A stretch of 64,000 nt of DNA from Ideonella livida (GTDB taxonomy: Bacteria; Pseudomonadota; Gammaproteobacteria; Burkholderiales; Burkholderiaceae_C). Where the stretch lies: positions 93,429 through 157,428 of the forward strand of contig NZ_JAAGOH010000008.1 of NCBI RefSeq assembly GCF_010499455.1, in the 5' to 3' direction. The notes under the pieces were generated by a model. It made no database searches, was not told where the DNA came from, and saw only the letters and a list, made by a program, of their open reading frames with translations. Positions 36,481 to 45,571 of this stretch are shown piece by piece. Position numbers and translations under genes: made by a program. Positions within the stretch are counted from its first letter, which is position 1. Each line of letters opens with the position of its first letter.

Positions 36481-38084
36481 CGATTGATCCCCTGTACGCC
36501 GCGCCTGGCGTCAGCCCGGTGTGGCCGGGACGCCGTGGCGCCCTGATGGTGCAAGGCACCACCTCCGACGCTGGCAAGAGCACGCTGGTGGCCGGCCTGT
36601 GCCGTGTGCTGGCCCGCCAGGGCGTGAAGGTGGCGCCCTTCAAGCCGCAGAACATGGCGCTCAACAGCGCGGTCACCGCCGATGGCGGCGAGATTGGCCG
36701 TGCCCAGGCCCTGCAGGCCTTGGCCGCCCGTGTGGCGCCCACGGTGGACATGAACCCGGTGCTGCTCAAGCCCAGCAGTGACACTGGTGCCCAGGTCATC
36801 CTGCACGGCCGGGCCCGGCATGACATGGACGCGCGGGCTTACCACGCCTACAAGCCCCTGGCCTTTGAGGCCGTGCGCGAGAGTTGGCAGCGACTGCGCG
36901 CCCGGTACGACGTGGTGCTGGTGGAAGGCGCGGGCAGCCCGGCCGAGGTGAACCTGCGTGACCGCGACATCGCCAACATGGGCTTTGCCCTGCCGCACCA
37001 GGTGCCGGTGCTGCTGGTGGCCGACATCGACCGGGGCGGCGTCTTTGCCCACCTCACCGGCACGCTGGACTGCATCGCGCCCGAGGAGCAGGCCCTGGTG
37101 CGCGGCTTCGTGATCAACCGTTTCCGGGGTGACGTGGGCCTGCTCATGCCCGGCGTGGACTGGCTCACTGCACGCACCGGCAAGCCCACCTGGGGCGTGC
37201 TGCCCTATCTGCACGGCCTGCACCTGGACGCCGAGGACGCCGTCGTGGCCGAGCAGGCCGCCGCCGGCAGCGGCCCGCGCCTGAAGGTGGTGGTGCCGGT
37301 GCTGCCGCGTATCAGCAACCACACCGACTTCGACGCGCTGCGCGCCCATCCGCAAGTGGACCTGCAGTTCATCGGCCCGGGCCAGCCCAAGCCGGCCGCG
37401 GCCGATCTGGTCATCCTGCCGGGCAGCAAATCGGTGCAGGCCGACCTGCGCTGGCTGCGCGAGCAGGGCTGGGAGCTCTGGCTGCAGCGCCACCTGCGCT
37501 ACGGCGGCAAGCTGCTGGGCATTTGCGGCGGGCTGCAGATGCTGGGCCGCAGCCTGCACGACCCCCTGGGCCGCGAGGGCGGCGGCAGCAGCGCCGGCCT
37601 GGGTTGGCTGGACCTGTACACCACCCTGGCGGCGGATAAGCAGTTGCGCCGCGTGCACGGCCGCCTGGACCTGGGCTGGAGGGGAGCCGGTACGGGTGGT
37701 GCCGACGGGGCCCGTCCCCCCACGGCCGCCGCGCCCACAGTGACCGGCTATGAGATCCACCTGGGCCACAGCCAGGGCCCGGACTGCGCCCGCCCCGCCC
37801 TGTGGCTGCAGGACGAGGACGGGGCGGACGGTGCCGCCGCGTCGGCCCCGCTACGCCCGGACGGCGCCGTCTCGGCCGACGGCCAGGTCATGGGCACCTA
37901 TGTCCACGGCCTGTTTGACCACCCCCAAGCCCAGGCGGCCTTGCTGGCCTGGGCCGGCCTGGCCGACGCCCAGCGCCATGCTGTGGACCTGGCCGCCCTG
38001 CGCGAGGCCAGCCTGGACCGCCTGGCCGACACCCTGCAAGCGCACCTGGACCTGCCTGGCCTGTGGCGCAGCGTGCTGGGCTAA
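36477..38084 (+). CDS. cobQ: cobyric acid synthase
   Basis: CobQ (CbiP) amidates side chains b, d, e and g of adenosylcobyrinic acid a,c-diamide. The 535 residues have an N-terminal ATPase domain ([72 protein letters not shown]) and a C-terminal glutamine amidotransferase domain with nucleophile in [14 protein letters not shown] and [10 protein letters not shown]. The C-terminal domain has alanine- and glycine-rich insertions, making it longer than the Salmonella enzyme. It stands about 17 kb from the other cobalamin genes. ATG 36477 is preferred; ATG 36545 would also leave a nearly complete P-loop domain. Confidence 0.94.
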   Translation: MSIDPLYAAPGVSPVWPGRRGALMVQGTTSDAGKSTLVAGLCRVLARQGVKVAPFKPQNMALNSAVTADGGEIGRAQALQALAARVAPTVDMNPVLLKPSSDTGAQVILHGRARHDMDARAYHAYKPLAFEAVRESWQRLRARYDVVLVEGAGSPAEVNLRDRDIANMGFALPHQVPVLLVADIDRGGVFAHLTGTLDCIAPEEQALVRGFVINRFRGDVGLLMPGVDWLTARTGKPTWGVLPYLHGLHLDAEDAVVAEQAAAGSGPRLKVVVPVLPRISNHTDFDALRAHPQVDLQFIGPGQPKPAAADLVILPGSKSVQADLRWLREQGWELWLQRHLRYGGKLLGICGGLQMLGRSLHDPLGREGGGSSAGLGWLDLYTTLAADKQLRRVHGRLDLGWRGAGTGGADGARPPTAAAPTVTGYEIHLGHSQGPDCARPALWLQDEDGADGAAASAPLRPDGAVSADGQVMGTYVHGLFDHPQAQAALLAWAGLADAQRHAVDLAALREASLDRLADTLQAHLDLPGLWRSVLG

Positions 38085-38126
38085 GCGCCTTTCGCCCCCT
38101 TTCCCCTGCTTTCCACCGGAGACCCC

Positions 38127-38495
38127 ATGACCGCCGCCACCGCCCCTGTGGTGATCTATCACAACCCCCGCTGCAGCAACTCCCGTGGCGCCCTGGCCCT
38201 GATCCGCGAGGCCGGCATCGAACCCGAAGTGATCGACTACCTGAGCACCCCGCCGGACCGCGCCACGCTGCAGGCCCTGGTGGCCGCCACCGGCGGCTCG
38301 GTGCGGGCCCTGATGCGTGAGAAGGAGGCGCTGTTTGCCGAGCTGGGTCTGGACCAGCCCGGCGTGACCGACGCACAGTGGGTGGACGCGGTGCTGGCGC
38401 ATCCGGTGCTGCTCAACCGCCCCATCGTCGTCACCGCCCTGGGCACGGCCCTGTGCCGCCCGCCGGAGCGCGTGCTGGCGCTGCTGCCGCGCTGA
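38127..38495 (+). CDS. arsC: ArsC-family arsenate reductase (glutaredoxin type)
   Basis: The 122-residue protein has the thioredoxin-like ArsC fold with the catalytic cysteine in YHNPRCSNSRGAL (Cys16) and conserved arginines in SVRALMREKEALF and LNRPIVVTALGTALCRPP. It would reduce arsenate with glutathione/glutaredoxin; some relatives (YfgD type) have other or unknown roles. No ars transporter or ArsR is adjacent, so arsenic resistance is not certain. It follows cobQ by 42 bases and may share its transcript. Confidence 0.85.
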   Translation: MTAATAPVVIYHNPRCSNSRGALALIREAGIEPEVIDYLSTPPDRATLQALVAATGGSVRALMREKEALFAELGLDQPGVTDAQWVDAVLAHPVLLNRPIVVTALGTALCRPPERVLALLPR

Positions 38496-38581
38496 ACGTG
38501 GCCGCTGCAATGGGTCGATGAACGGCGCCGCCGGCCCCAGGTCCTGCCTCCCGCTTCCGCCACCGCCCGCCACCGCCTGCC

Positions 38582-39994
38582 ATGAGCCTGGACACCCTGA
38601 ACGCCCTGCGCGCCGGCCGATTGGCCGGCGCCACCCAGGTCCGCCTGAACGGCTGCGGCCTCACCGCCCTGCCAGAGGAGCTGCGCGCCCTGGCGCCCAC
38701 GCTGGAGGTGCTGGACGTGGGCCACAACCCGCTGGGCACCCTGCCGCCCTGGCTGGCCGAGCTGCCCCGGCTGCAGGTGCTGTTTGCCTCGTACACGCCG
38801 CTGACGGTGGTGCCCGAGGTGCTGGGGGCCTGCACCGCCTTGCGCCAGATCGGGCTGCGCAACTGCCAGCTGCACACCCTGCCGGCGGCCGCCCTGCCGC
38901 CCCGGCTGCGTTGGCTCACCCTCACCGCCAACGCCTTGTCCAGTGTGCCGGCGGCCCTGGGCGACTGTGCCGAGCTGGAGAAGCTCATGCTCTCCGGCAA
39001 CCGGCTGGCGCAGCTGCCGGCCAGCCTGGCCGGGCTGTCGCGCCTGGCACTGCTGCGGGTGGCCGCCAACGGCCTCATCCAGTGGCCCGGCTGGGTGGGT
39101 GAACTGCCGGCCCTGGCCTGGCTGGCCGTGGCCGGCAACCCCTGGTGCGACGCAGCGCCACCCGCCACGGCGGCCCCGGCCACGGCGGCCACAGCACACC
39201 GCGACATCCCCTGGACCGAGCTGACGCTGGGCGCGGTGCTGGGCCAGGGCGCCGGGGGCACCACCTGGCAGGCACGGTGGACGCCGCCCGGCGGGCCCGG
39301 TGGATCCGGCTGTGGTGCGGCGGCCGGGCAGGACGTGGCCGTCAAGGTCTTCGGCGGCGCCATCACCAGCGACGGCACGCCCGCCACCGAGCTGGCCGCC
39401 AGCCTGTGCCCGGGCCCGCATCCCCAGCTCACCAGCGCCTTGGGGGCGGTCAGCGGCCACCCCGAGGGCGCCAGCGCCCTGGTGATGCCGCTGCTGCCCG
39501 CCCGCCTGCGCCCGCTGGCCGGCCCGCCCAGCCTGGCCAGCTGCAGCCGCGATGTCTATGACCCGGCCCTGCGTCTGTGCCCGGCCGATGCCCACGCCGT
39601 GGCCGCCCAGGCCGCAGCGGCCCTGGCGCATCTGCATGCCCATGGCGTGCTGCATGGCGATGTGTATGCCCACAACCTGCTGTGGGCGCCGGCAGATCCG
39701 TTGGCGGGCCTGCCCGCCCAGGCCGTGTTGAGCGACTTGGGTGCTGCCCTGCGCTGGCCCCACCGTCTGGCGCCGGCCTGGCCGGCGGTGCAGCGGCTGG
39801 AGGTGCTGGCCCTGGGCCATCTGCTGGATGAGCTGGCCCTGCGGCTGGACGGGCATGGACCCGGCCTGCAAGCGCAGGCCGCTGCCCTGCGCCGCCACTG
39901 GGCGCCCTGGCAGGCGGCCTGCCGTGAACCGGTGCCGGCACGGCGCCCGGCCGTGGCCGAGGTGGCGGCGGCGCTGGCGCGACCGCCGGCCTGA
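38582..39994 (+). CDS. Leucine-rich-repeat protein kinase
   Basis: The 470-residue protein joins about seven leucine-rich repeats (residues about 18-187, pattern LxxLPxxLxxLxxLxxLxLxxN) to a eukaryotic-like protein kinase domain (about 212-466). Kinase elements are the glycine loop VLGQGAGGTTWQA, Lys255 in VAVKVFGG, a likely helix-C glutamate at 270, the catalytic loop HGDVYAHN (Asp360, Asn365) and DLG (Asp385) in place of DFG. Because the core residues are present it may be active, but the kinase lobe is short. No phosphatase or secretion gene is adjacent; target and localisation are unknown. No signal peptide is seen. Confidence 0.87.
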   Translation: MSLDTLNALRAGRLAGATQVRLNGCGLTALPEELRALAPTLEVLDVGHNPLGTLPPWLAELPRLQVLFASYTPLTVVPEVLGACTALRQIGLRNCQLHTLPAAALPPRLRWLTLTANALSSVPAALGDCAELEKLMLSGNRLAQLPASLAGLSRLALLRVAANGLIQWPGWVGELPALAWLAVAGNPWCDAAPPATAAPATAATAHRDIPWTELTLGAVLGQGAGGTTWQARWTPPGGPGGSGCGAAAGQDVAVKVFGGAITSDGTPATELAASLCPGPHPQLTSALGAVSGHPEGASALVMPLLPARLRPLAGPPSLASCSRDVYDPALRLCPADAHAVAAQAAAALAHLHAHGVLHGDVYAHNLLWAPADPLAGLPAQAVLSDLGAALRWPHRLAPAWPAVQRLEVLALGHLLDELALRLDGHGPGLQAQAAALRRHWAPWQAACREPVPARRPAVAEVAAALARPPA

Positions 39995-40024
39995 GGGCCG
40001 CCTCCCGGCGGCCCGTACCCAGGC

Positions 40025-40531
40025 TCAGACCGAGAGCTTGACCTGGTAGCCGGCCGCGTTCTTCGGGTGGTGCGTGTCGGTGAAGACGCTGCGGTCGTTC
40101 TTCAGCAGGATCACCTCGAAGAAGGGGCGGAAGCGCTCCTCGCTGATGGCAAAGGACTTCAGGAACTTGGCGATCATCTCCTGCTCTTCCGGCTCGGGCT
40201 GGCCGTCGGCCAGCGAGGAGTCGATCAGGTTGGTGAGGATGCACATCTTCTGGGCGTCGCTCAACAGCGGGGCGGCCTCGGACAGGAAGGTCTCCACCGA
40301 GTTCTTGCGGCGGTACTTGACCGCCGAGTCCAGCAGCGCCTGGTTCTGCGCGCCCACGCCGATGCTGCCGCTGCCGTTGTCCTTGCCGCCCAGCACGGAG
40401 AGCAGGTGGCCGATCTCCTCGGCGTCCATCTCGCCGTCGGCACTCATGATGTAGATCAGCGAGGTGGCGAAGGCCAGATGCGGCGTCATCTTCTCGCCGG
40501 CATCGCTCTTGAACATGTCGAACAGACCCAT
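40025..40531 (-). CDS. TerB-like protein
   Basis: The 168-residue helical protein begins MGLFDMFKSDAGEKMTPHLA and has the acidic helix pattern of the TerB/tellurite-resistance fold: LIYIMSADGEMDAEEIGHLL, LTNLIDSSLADGQPEPEEQE and MIAKFLKSFAIS, in which paired acidic residues may bind metal. No other ter genes are nearby, so tellurite resistance is not implied. ATG 40531 has an AAGGAG site about eight bases upstream. A 144-base gap separates it from the next gene upstream. Confidence 0.8.
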   Translation of the reverse strand: MGLFDMFKSDAGEKMTPHLAFATSLIYIMSADGEMDAEEIGHLLSVLGGKDNGSGSIGVGAQNQALLDSAVKYRRKNSVETFLSEAAPLLSDAQKMCILTNLIDSSLADGQPEPEEQEMIAKFLKSFAISEERFRPFFEVILLKNDRSVFTDTHHPKNAAGYQVKLSV

Positions 40532-40675
40532 GCTGTCAGGCTCCTTTTGGGGTAATGGTGAACGTGGGCACAGTGCCCACGCACGCGCTTCGATGGGCGT
40601 GGGCGGGGCGAAGTTCCGTGCCCGTCGCAGGATTTTTGCCGGCCGCTCAGGCGCATCCGGTGATCCTGGCGGCCC

Positions 40676-41131
40676 TCAGAGCCAGCCGAAGTGCTGCCGG
40701 ATGCGCTGGGCGCTGAGGTTGACCGGCTGGCTCAGCACCTCGGGCAGGCGCAGCAGCTCGCGCCCGGCCAGGGCCTTGGGCGGTGTCCATGGATGGGCGC
40801 CCAGCACCGCCACGCGCTGCAGGCGCCAGCCGGCGTCGGCCAGGTGCTGCAGGTAGGCGGTGGCGCCCGGCCAGCGCTCTGGGTCCCCGGGATGGGCCTC
40901 GGGCCACAGCGCGAAGACCGTGTGTTCGCAGCGGCTGCGCACCACCTCGGTCATGAAGTCGGCCACCTCGGTGCGGGACTCCTGCAGTGCGGCCACCCGG
41001 GCGTAGACCCGCACGGCGCCCCCCTGGGCCAGGGCGATGTCGCGCACATTGCGGTTGAAGCAGCCGGTCAGGCAGCGCAGCAGGGACGATTTGCGGGTGT
41101 GCGGGTTGCCGATCAGCACATGGGCTTGCAT
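40676..41131 (-). CDS. Small P-loop-like protein, unknown function
   Basis: The 151-residue protein starts MQAHVLIGNPHTRKSSLLRC, which looks like a strand-loop-helix phosphate-binding site, but the usual GKS is RKS. It continues with LTGCFNRNVRDIALAQGGAV, VYARVAALQESRTEVADFM and VFALWPEAHPGDPERWPGA. A good AGGAGG site lies before ATG 41131. I do not recognise the family; the layout suggests a nucleotide-binding or sensor protein. Competing frames over the same stretch have poorer composition. It is followed by a 144-base gap and then terB, all leftward. Confidence 0.65.
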   Translation of the reverse strand: MQAHVLIGNPHTRKSSLLRCLTGCFNRNVRDIALAQGGAVRVYARVAALQESRTEVADFMTEVVRSRCEHTVFALWPEAHPGDPERWPGATAYLQHLADAGWRLQRVAVLGAHPWTPPKALAGRELLRLPEVLSQPVNLSAQRIRQHFGWL

Positions 41132-41157
41132 GGAAGAGAGCGCCTCCTGCCCTGAGG

Positions 41158-41511
41158 TTAGCAAGCCCCGGGCCCGCCGTGGGCCCGCTCCACGCGGGCC
41201 ACGCGCAGCTCGAAGTGCGCGTACCAGTCGCGTCGGCCCAGGGCCTGGGCCTGCAGGTGTTCGGCATCTTGGCGCCAGGCGGCGATGTCGGCCTCGCGGC
41301 TCCAATACGACACGGTGATGCCGAAACCGTCGGCGTCGCGGGCGCTCTCGGCCCCCAGGAAGCCGGGCTGGCGGGAGGCCAGGGCCATCATGCGCTCGGC
41401 CATGGCGCCGTAGCCCTGGTCGCCTGCCGTGCGCCGGCTGGAGAAGATGACCGCGTAGTAGGGCGGCTCGGGCAGGCGGGCAAATCCCGGCGGGGCAGTG
41501 GATTCAGGCAT
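41158..41511 (-). CDS. Antibiotic biosynthesis monooxygenase-fold protein
   Basis: The 117-residue protein fits the dimeric alpha-beta barrel (ABM) family: YYAVIFSSRRTAGDQGYGAM, AERMMALASRQPGFLGAESA, GFGITVSYWSREADIAAWRQ and a final AHFELRVARVERA strand. The family includes haem-degrading and quinone monooxygenases, but many members are uncharacterised. The start codon is directly preceded, on its own strand, by seven ACC triplets and no recognisable ribosome-binding site, so initiation may be weak or unusual. It lies between the TauE-like transporter and the P-loop-like gene. Confidence 0.83.
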   Translation of the reverse strand: MPESTAPPGFARLPEPPYYAVIFSSRRTAGDQGYGAMAERMMALASRQPGFLGAESARDADGFGITVSYWSREADIAAWRQDAEHLQAQALGRRDWYAHFELRVARVERAHGGPGAC

Positions 41512-41532
41512 GGTGGTGGTGGTGGTGGTGGT
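41512..41532. repeat. Trinucleotide repeat (GGT)7 abutting a start codon
   Basis: Seven perfect GGT copies on the + strand (ACC on the - strand) fill the position where the ribosome-binding site of the monooxygenase-like gene should be, ending exactly at its ATG. The other side is nine bases from the stop codon of the TauE-like gene. Confidence 0.95.
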
Positions 41533-41540
41533 TCAGGCGG

Positions 41541-42299
41541 TCAGCCACGCAGGAAGAAGACCGCCGACATGACCACGCCGGTGGTGATGACCACGCCGCG
41601 CACCACCGCGGCGGGCAGGCGGCGCGCCAGCCGCGCGCCCCAGAAGCCGCCGGCCGTGGCGGCCATGGCCATGAGCACCGCTTGCGGCCAGGCCACCGCG
41701 CCGGCCACCGCGAAGGCGGCCACCGACAGCAGAGAGAGCACCAGCGAATTGAGGTTCTTCAGCGCGTTGGCGGTGTTGACCTCCGATTCGCCGGTGACCG
41801 TGTAGAGCGCCATGAGCAGGATGCCCAGACCGCCATTGAAGTAGCCGCCGTACACCGCCACCAGGGCCAGGCCCGGCAGGCGCCAGCGCTGCAGCGGGTT
41901 GGCCGCCCCGGGGGCCTGCCCGCGGCGTACCCGCGCCAGCAGGGCGGGGCCGCCGGCAAACAGCACGGTGGCGAACAGCAGCAACCAGGGCACCACGGCC
42001 GAGAACACCTTGGCCGGCGTGACCAGCAGCAGCAGGGCGCCGGCCACGCCGCCGGCGGCGCACACCACCCCCTCCTGCACCAGACGGCGGCGCGGCAGCC
42101 GCGCCAGCTCGGCCCGAAAGCCCAGGGTGCTGCCCAGGTAGCCCGGGCTCACCGCCACCGCACTGGTGGCATTGGCCGGGATGGCGGGCACCCCGGCAAA
42201 GACCAGGGCGGGAAAGGTCAGGAAGCTGCCGCCTCCCGCGATGGCATTGAGGATTCCCGCGCCCAGCGCGGCCACCACCAGCAGCATCCAGTCAAACAC
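41541..42299 (-). CDS. TauE/SafE-family anion exporter
   Basis: The 252-residue membrane protein has about seven or eight hydrophobic segments and the family signature GAGILNAIAGGGSFLTFPAL near the N-terminus, repeated in weaker form in the second half (GYFNGGLGILLMALYTV), as expected for this duplicated fold. Members export sulfite, sulfoacetate or related anions; the substrate here is unknown. GTG 42299 (product starting MFDWMLLVV) is chosen over ATG 42287 because relatives begin with a short residue run before the first helix. It is the first gene of a possible leftward run. Confidence 0.88.
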   Translation of the reverse strand: MFDWMLLVVAALGAGILNAIAGGGSFLTFPALVFAGVPAIPANATSAVAVSPGYLGSTLGFRAELARLPRRRLVQEGVVCAAGGVAGALLLLVTPAKVFSAVVPWLLLFATVLFAGGPALLARVRRGQAPGAANPLQRWRLPGLALVAVYGGYFNGGLGILLMALYTVTGESEVNTANALKNLNSLVLSLLSVAAFAVAGAVAWPQAVLMAMAATAGGFWGARLARRLPAAVVRGVVITTGVVMSAVFFLRG

Positions 42300-42485
42300 C
42301 CTTGTCTTGCTCCGTGCAGGCCGGGCCCAGCGGGACCGGCGGTCTTGTTCGTGGCGGAACGTCCGGCCCCTGGCGCGGCGCTCCGGTGCAAGCCGTGCAT
42401 TGTGGGGGCTGGACGGACTCGTCGGGGCGACAGGCTGTCGCGTGGCGACCACTGGTTGCGCCCCTGATCTGGCGGGTGTCTGGCT

Positions 42486-43196
42486 TCAGTCCAGCCGTTG
42501 GCGCCAACGCTGGCGCACAAAGTGGATGTGTTCACCGGCCGCCTGCGCGGCGGCGGGGGCGTCGGCCGCCAGCACCGCCGCACACAGCGCCCCGTGCTGG
42601 CGGCACAGGGCCTGGGCTTCGTCCGAGCGGGGTGCCAGGTCGGCAATGCTCAGGTGCACATGCTGGTGCAGCAGGTCCAGCAGCGTGGCCACCAGGTAGC
42701 CGAAGACCGGGTTGTGGGTGGCGTCGGCCAGGGCGCGGTGGAAGGCCACATCGGCCTGCACCTGGGCCTGGCGGTCCGCCCCCGCGTAGGCGGCGTCCAC
42801 CGCGGCCAGGCGCTCGGTCAGGCGGGCGCGGTCACTGGCATCGGCGCGTTGCGCTGCCAGCTCGGCGCAGCGGATTTCCAGCATCTCCCGGAACTCCAGC
42901 AGGTCGCCCTGCATGAGGGGTTGGCGTTGCAGCAGCTGCGCCCAGGGATCGCCCTTGCGCGCATCGGGCTGGTCGCTCACCCAGGTGCCGCTGCCGTGGC
43001 GGCGCTGCACCAGCCCGCGCTCGGCCAGCTGGCCCAGGGCCTCGCGCAAGGCGCCGCGGGAGACCCCCAGCGTCTGCGCCCACTCGCGTTCGGCGGGCAG
43101 GCGCTCGCCCGGTTTCCAGCGGCCCTCGCGCACGATCTCGCGTTCCAGACGGGTGGCCAGGCCGTCGCTCACGCGGGCGTGCAGATGGTGCTTCAT
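42486..43196 (-). CDS. FadR/GntR-type regulator of lactate utilisation (LldR-like)
   Basis: The 236-residue regulator has an N-terminal winged helix (LPAEREWAQTLGVSRGALRE, LAERGLVQRRHGSGTWV) and a C-terminal FCD ligand domain with the metal-binding pattern ADVAFHRALADATHNPVFG and ending HIHFVRQRW. It is divergent from the TonB receptor and lut genes, so lactate-responsive control like LldR/LutR is inferred. The frame continues upstream for another 800 codons without a stop, but that part is antisense to the receptor and not real. ATG 43196 gives the family length. Confidence 0.9.
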   Translation of the reverse strand: MKHHLHARVSDGLATRLEREIVREGRWKPGERLPAEREWAQTLGVSRGALREALGQLAERGLVQRRHGSGTWVSDQPDARKGDPWAQLLQRQPLMQGDLLEFREMLEIRCAELAAQRADASDRARLTERLAAVDAAYAGADRQAQVQADVAFHRALADATHNPVFGYLVATLLDLLHQHVHLSIADLAPRSDEAQALCRQHGALCAAVLAADAPAAAQAAGEHIHFVRQRWRQRLD

Positions 43197-43265
43197 GGCG
43201 GTGAGCTTAAACCCTGCCGCCCGGCCGGTGGCCGGGCGCCGCCTGCCCATCCCGCGGTGTGGGGG

Positions 43266-43282
43266 TGTTGAACGGTGCAACA
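43266..43282. promoter_or_regulatory. Dyad TGTTG-N7-CAACA, candidate operator
   Basis: A perfect 5-bp inverted repeat with a 7-base spacer lies in the 135-base gap between the GntR gene and the receptor gene. Its size and position fit an operator for an FCD-type GntR protein, but other short dyads occur in this GC-rich DNA. Confidence 0.35.
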
Positions 43283-43331
43283 GACTTTCGGGCCGACCCA
43301 AGGCCACACCAACTACACAACAGGGATTCCC

Positions 43332-45434
43332 GTGAGCTCCGATACCGATCCGCTGGCCCCACGCGCCGCCCGCCGTGGCCGGCGACCAACCCCCGTGCGC
43401 CGGACCGTCTGGCGCGCCCTGGCCCTGGCCGCCTGCCCCCTGGGCGCCGCGGCCCAAACCTTGCCCATGCCAACCGGGCCGCAGGACCCCCCCGTGGCCG
43501 AGCCAGTCACGCAACAGGTGCGGGTGCAGGCACGGCGGGTGCCGGCGCAGGGCAGCCTGCGCAGCCTGACCGGGCAGGAGGCCGCCAGCGTGCCGGGCGC
43601 GGGCAACGACCCCCTCAAAGCCGTGCAGACCCTGCCCGGCGTGGTCACGCCCCACGACGGCAGCGGCGAGCCCGCGGTGCGTGGCTCCCGCCCCAGCGAC
43701 AACGCCTACCTGGTGGATGGCGCGCCGGTGGGCTACCTGTTCCACGCCGGCGGCTTGATGAGCGTGGTGCCGGGGCCGCTGGTGCGCCAGTTCGACCTGC
43801 ACAGCGCCGCTTTCGGCCCGCAGTTCCCCGACGTGACCGGCGCGGTGCTGGCCGTGGGCCTGCGCGATCCGGGCGCCGACCGTCTGCAGGGTGAGGTGGA
43901 CGCCAGCTTTCTGGCGGCCGGGGTGGTGGCCGAAGGACCGCTGGCCGCCGACCACCGCCTGCTGGTGGGCGCCCGCCTCAGCTACCTGGACGCGCTGATC
44001 GGCGAGCAGCAGGACGAGCACAGCGGGGTCATCACCCAGCTGCCGCGCTACCGCGACCACCAGCTCAAGTACCTCTGGACGCCCGAGGGCGGCCAGCGCG
44101 TCAGCCTGAGCTGGCTGGGCGCCCAGGACCGCCTGCGCTACCGCGTGCCCGCGGAATCCACCGCCGGCGCGCAGGACCCGATCTTTGTGGGTGAGGGCCA
44201 TGAGCGGGGGGGCTTTGACAGCCTGTCCCTGGTCTGGACGCAGGACGGCCTGGGCGGCGACCCCCGCGCCCACCAGCGCCTGAGCCTGAGCCAGCTGGAC
44301 CAGCGCATCGATTCCCGCACCGGCCAGGCGCTGAGCGTGCGGGCCCTGCTGCGCGAGCAGCGCCTGCGCTATGCGCTGGAGCTGCCCGTGGGCACCCAGC
44401 ATGTGGTGACGCTGGGCGGTGGCCTCACCCACACCCGGGCCGACCTGAACCTGGACATGGCCAACCCGCTGTGCACCGAGTTCGAGCCCGAATGCGACTT
44501 CAACACCGCCCCGCGCGAGCGCCTGCAGCGCGACCTGAGTCTGCGGGAGCGCGACCTGCACCTGAGCGACCGCTGGCGCCTGCACGCCGACTGGACGCTC
44601 ACCAGCGGCCTGCGCTGGAGCCATGACGCCTACCTGGGCCAGTCCCATCTGGAGCCCCGCCTGGGACTGGAATGGGCCTGGTCGGCCCAGACCACTTGGC
44701 TGGCGGGCTGGGGCCGCCACCACCAGCAGCCCGCGGCCGTGCAGTTGCTGCCCGAGCTGGGCAACCCCGGCCTGCGTCACCTGCGGGCCGAGCACCGGTT
44801 GCTGGGCGTGGCCCAAAAGCTGGACGCCGGCTGGCAATGGCGCCTGGAGCTCTACGACAAGACCCTGGACCAACTGGTGCTGGCCGACCCGCTGACCCAG
44901 TACCGCAACGGCGGCCACGGCCATGCCTGGGGCGCCGAGCTGCTGCTGCGTCGCGATGCGCCCGGCGGCACGCACTGGCGCGACCAGCTCTCTGGCTGGC
45001 TGTCGGTGAGCTGGGCCCGCTCGGTGCGCGTCAACGAGGACACTGGGGAGACCTTTCGCTTCCAGTTCGACCAGCCGCTCGTGATGAACCTGGTGGGTCA
45101 GTGGGCGCCGCCGGGCCGCTGGCGCTACGGCCTGCGCCTGGGCGTGCACTCGGGCTCCCTCATCACCCCCATCGTCGGCGGCCAGGCCGACGAGACGGGC
45201 CGCATCCGCCCGGTCTACGGCCCGATCAACAGCGAGCGCCTGCCGACCTATGCCCGGCTGGACCTGCGCCTGGACCACCAGTTCAACCCGCGGCTGACCG
45301 GCTATGCCGAGTGGATCAACGCCACCGGCCACCGCAACTTGGTGGGCTACGCCTACAACGCCGACTACAGCGAACGCACCGCCGAAACCCAGCTGCCCAC
45401 GCTGGTCTCGCTGGGCGTGCAATGGAAGTTCTGA
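43332..45434 (+). CDS. TonB-dependent outer-membrane receptor
   Basis: The 700-residue protein has a basic N-terminus with a signal segment (WRALALAACPLGAAA), a plug domain (about 60-190: VPGAGNDPLKAVQTLPGVVT, AVRGSRPSDNAYLVDGAPVG, FGPQFPDVTGAVLAV) and a beta-barrel with aromatic strand ends, finishing in LGVQWKF with the C-terminal phenylalanine needed for outer-membrane insertion. GTG 43332, preceded by AGGGA, is preferred over GTG 43275. It lacks an N-terminal signalling domain. Divergence from the lactate regulator and position before lutA suggest it imports something linked to lactate metabolism; the ligand is unknown. Confidence 0.88.
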   Translation: MSSDTDPLAPRAARRGRRPTPVRRTVWRALALAACPLGAAAQTLPMPTGPQDPPVAEPVTQQVRVQARRVPAQGSLRSLTGQEAASVPGAGNDPLKAVQTLPGVVTPHDGSGEPAVRGSRPSDNAYLVDGAPVGYLFHAGGLMSVVPGPLVRQFDLHSAAFGPQFPDVTGAVLAVGLRDPGADRLQGEVDASFLAAGVVAEGPLAADHRLLVGARLSYLDALIGEQQDEHSGVITQLPRYRDHQLKYLWTPEGGQRVSLSWLGAQDRLRYRVPAESTAGAQDPIFVGEGHERGGFDSLSLVWTQDGLGGDPRAHQRLSLSQLDQRIDSRTGQALSVRALLREQRLRYALELPVGTQHVVTLGGGLTHTRADLNLDMANPLCTEFEPECDFNTAPRERLQRDLSLRERDLHLSDRWRLHADWTLTSGLRWSHDAYLGQSHLEPRLGLEWAWSAQTTWLAGWGRHHQQPAAVQLLPELGNPGLRHLRAEHRLLGVAQKLDAGWQWRLELYDKTLDQLVLADPLTQYRNGGHGHAWGAELLLRRDAPGGTHWRDQLSGWLSVSWARSVRVNEDTGETFRFQFDQPLVMNLVGQWAPPGRWRYGLRLGVHSGSLITPIVGGQADETGRIRPVYGPINSERLPTYARLDLRLDHQFNPRLTGYAEWINATGHRNLVGYAYNADYSERTAETQLPTLVSLGVQWKF

Positions 45435-45571
45435 GCCGCCACCGGGCCTTGGCCCGGCAAGTGGTCCAACCACTTCAGGGCAGGAGGTCCGGCGCGGCAC
45501 CATGCGCGCCATGACGCCGTCCGGTGCGCGGGCGGCGGCTCCCCCGTGTCCGACCTCCACCGCCCGCCGCC

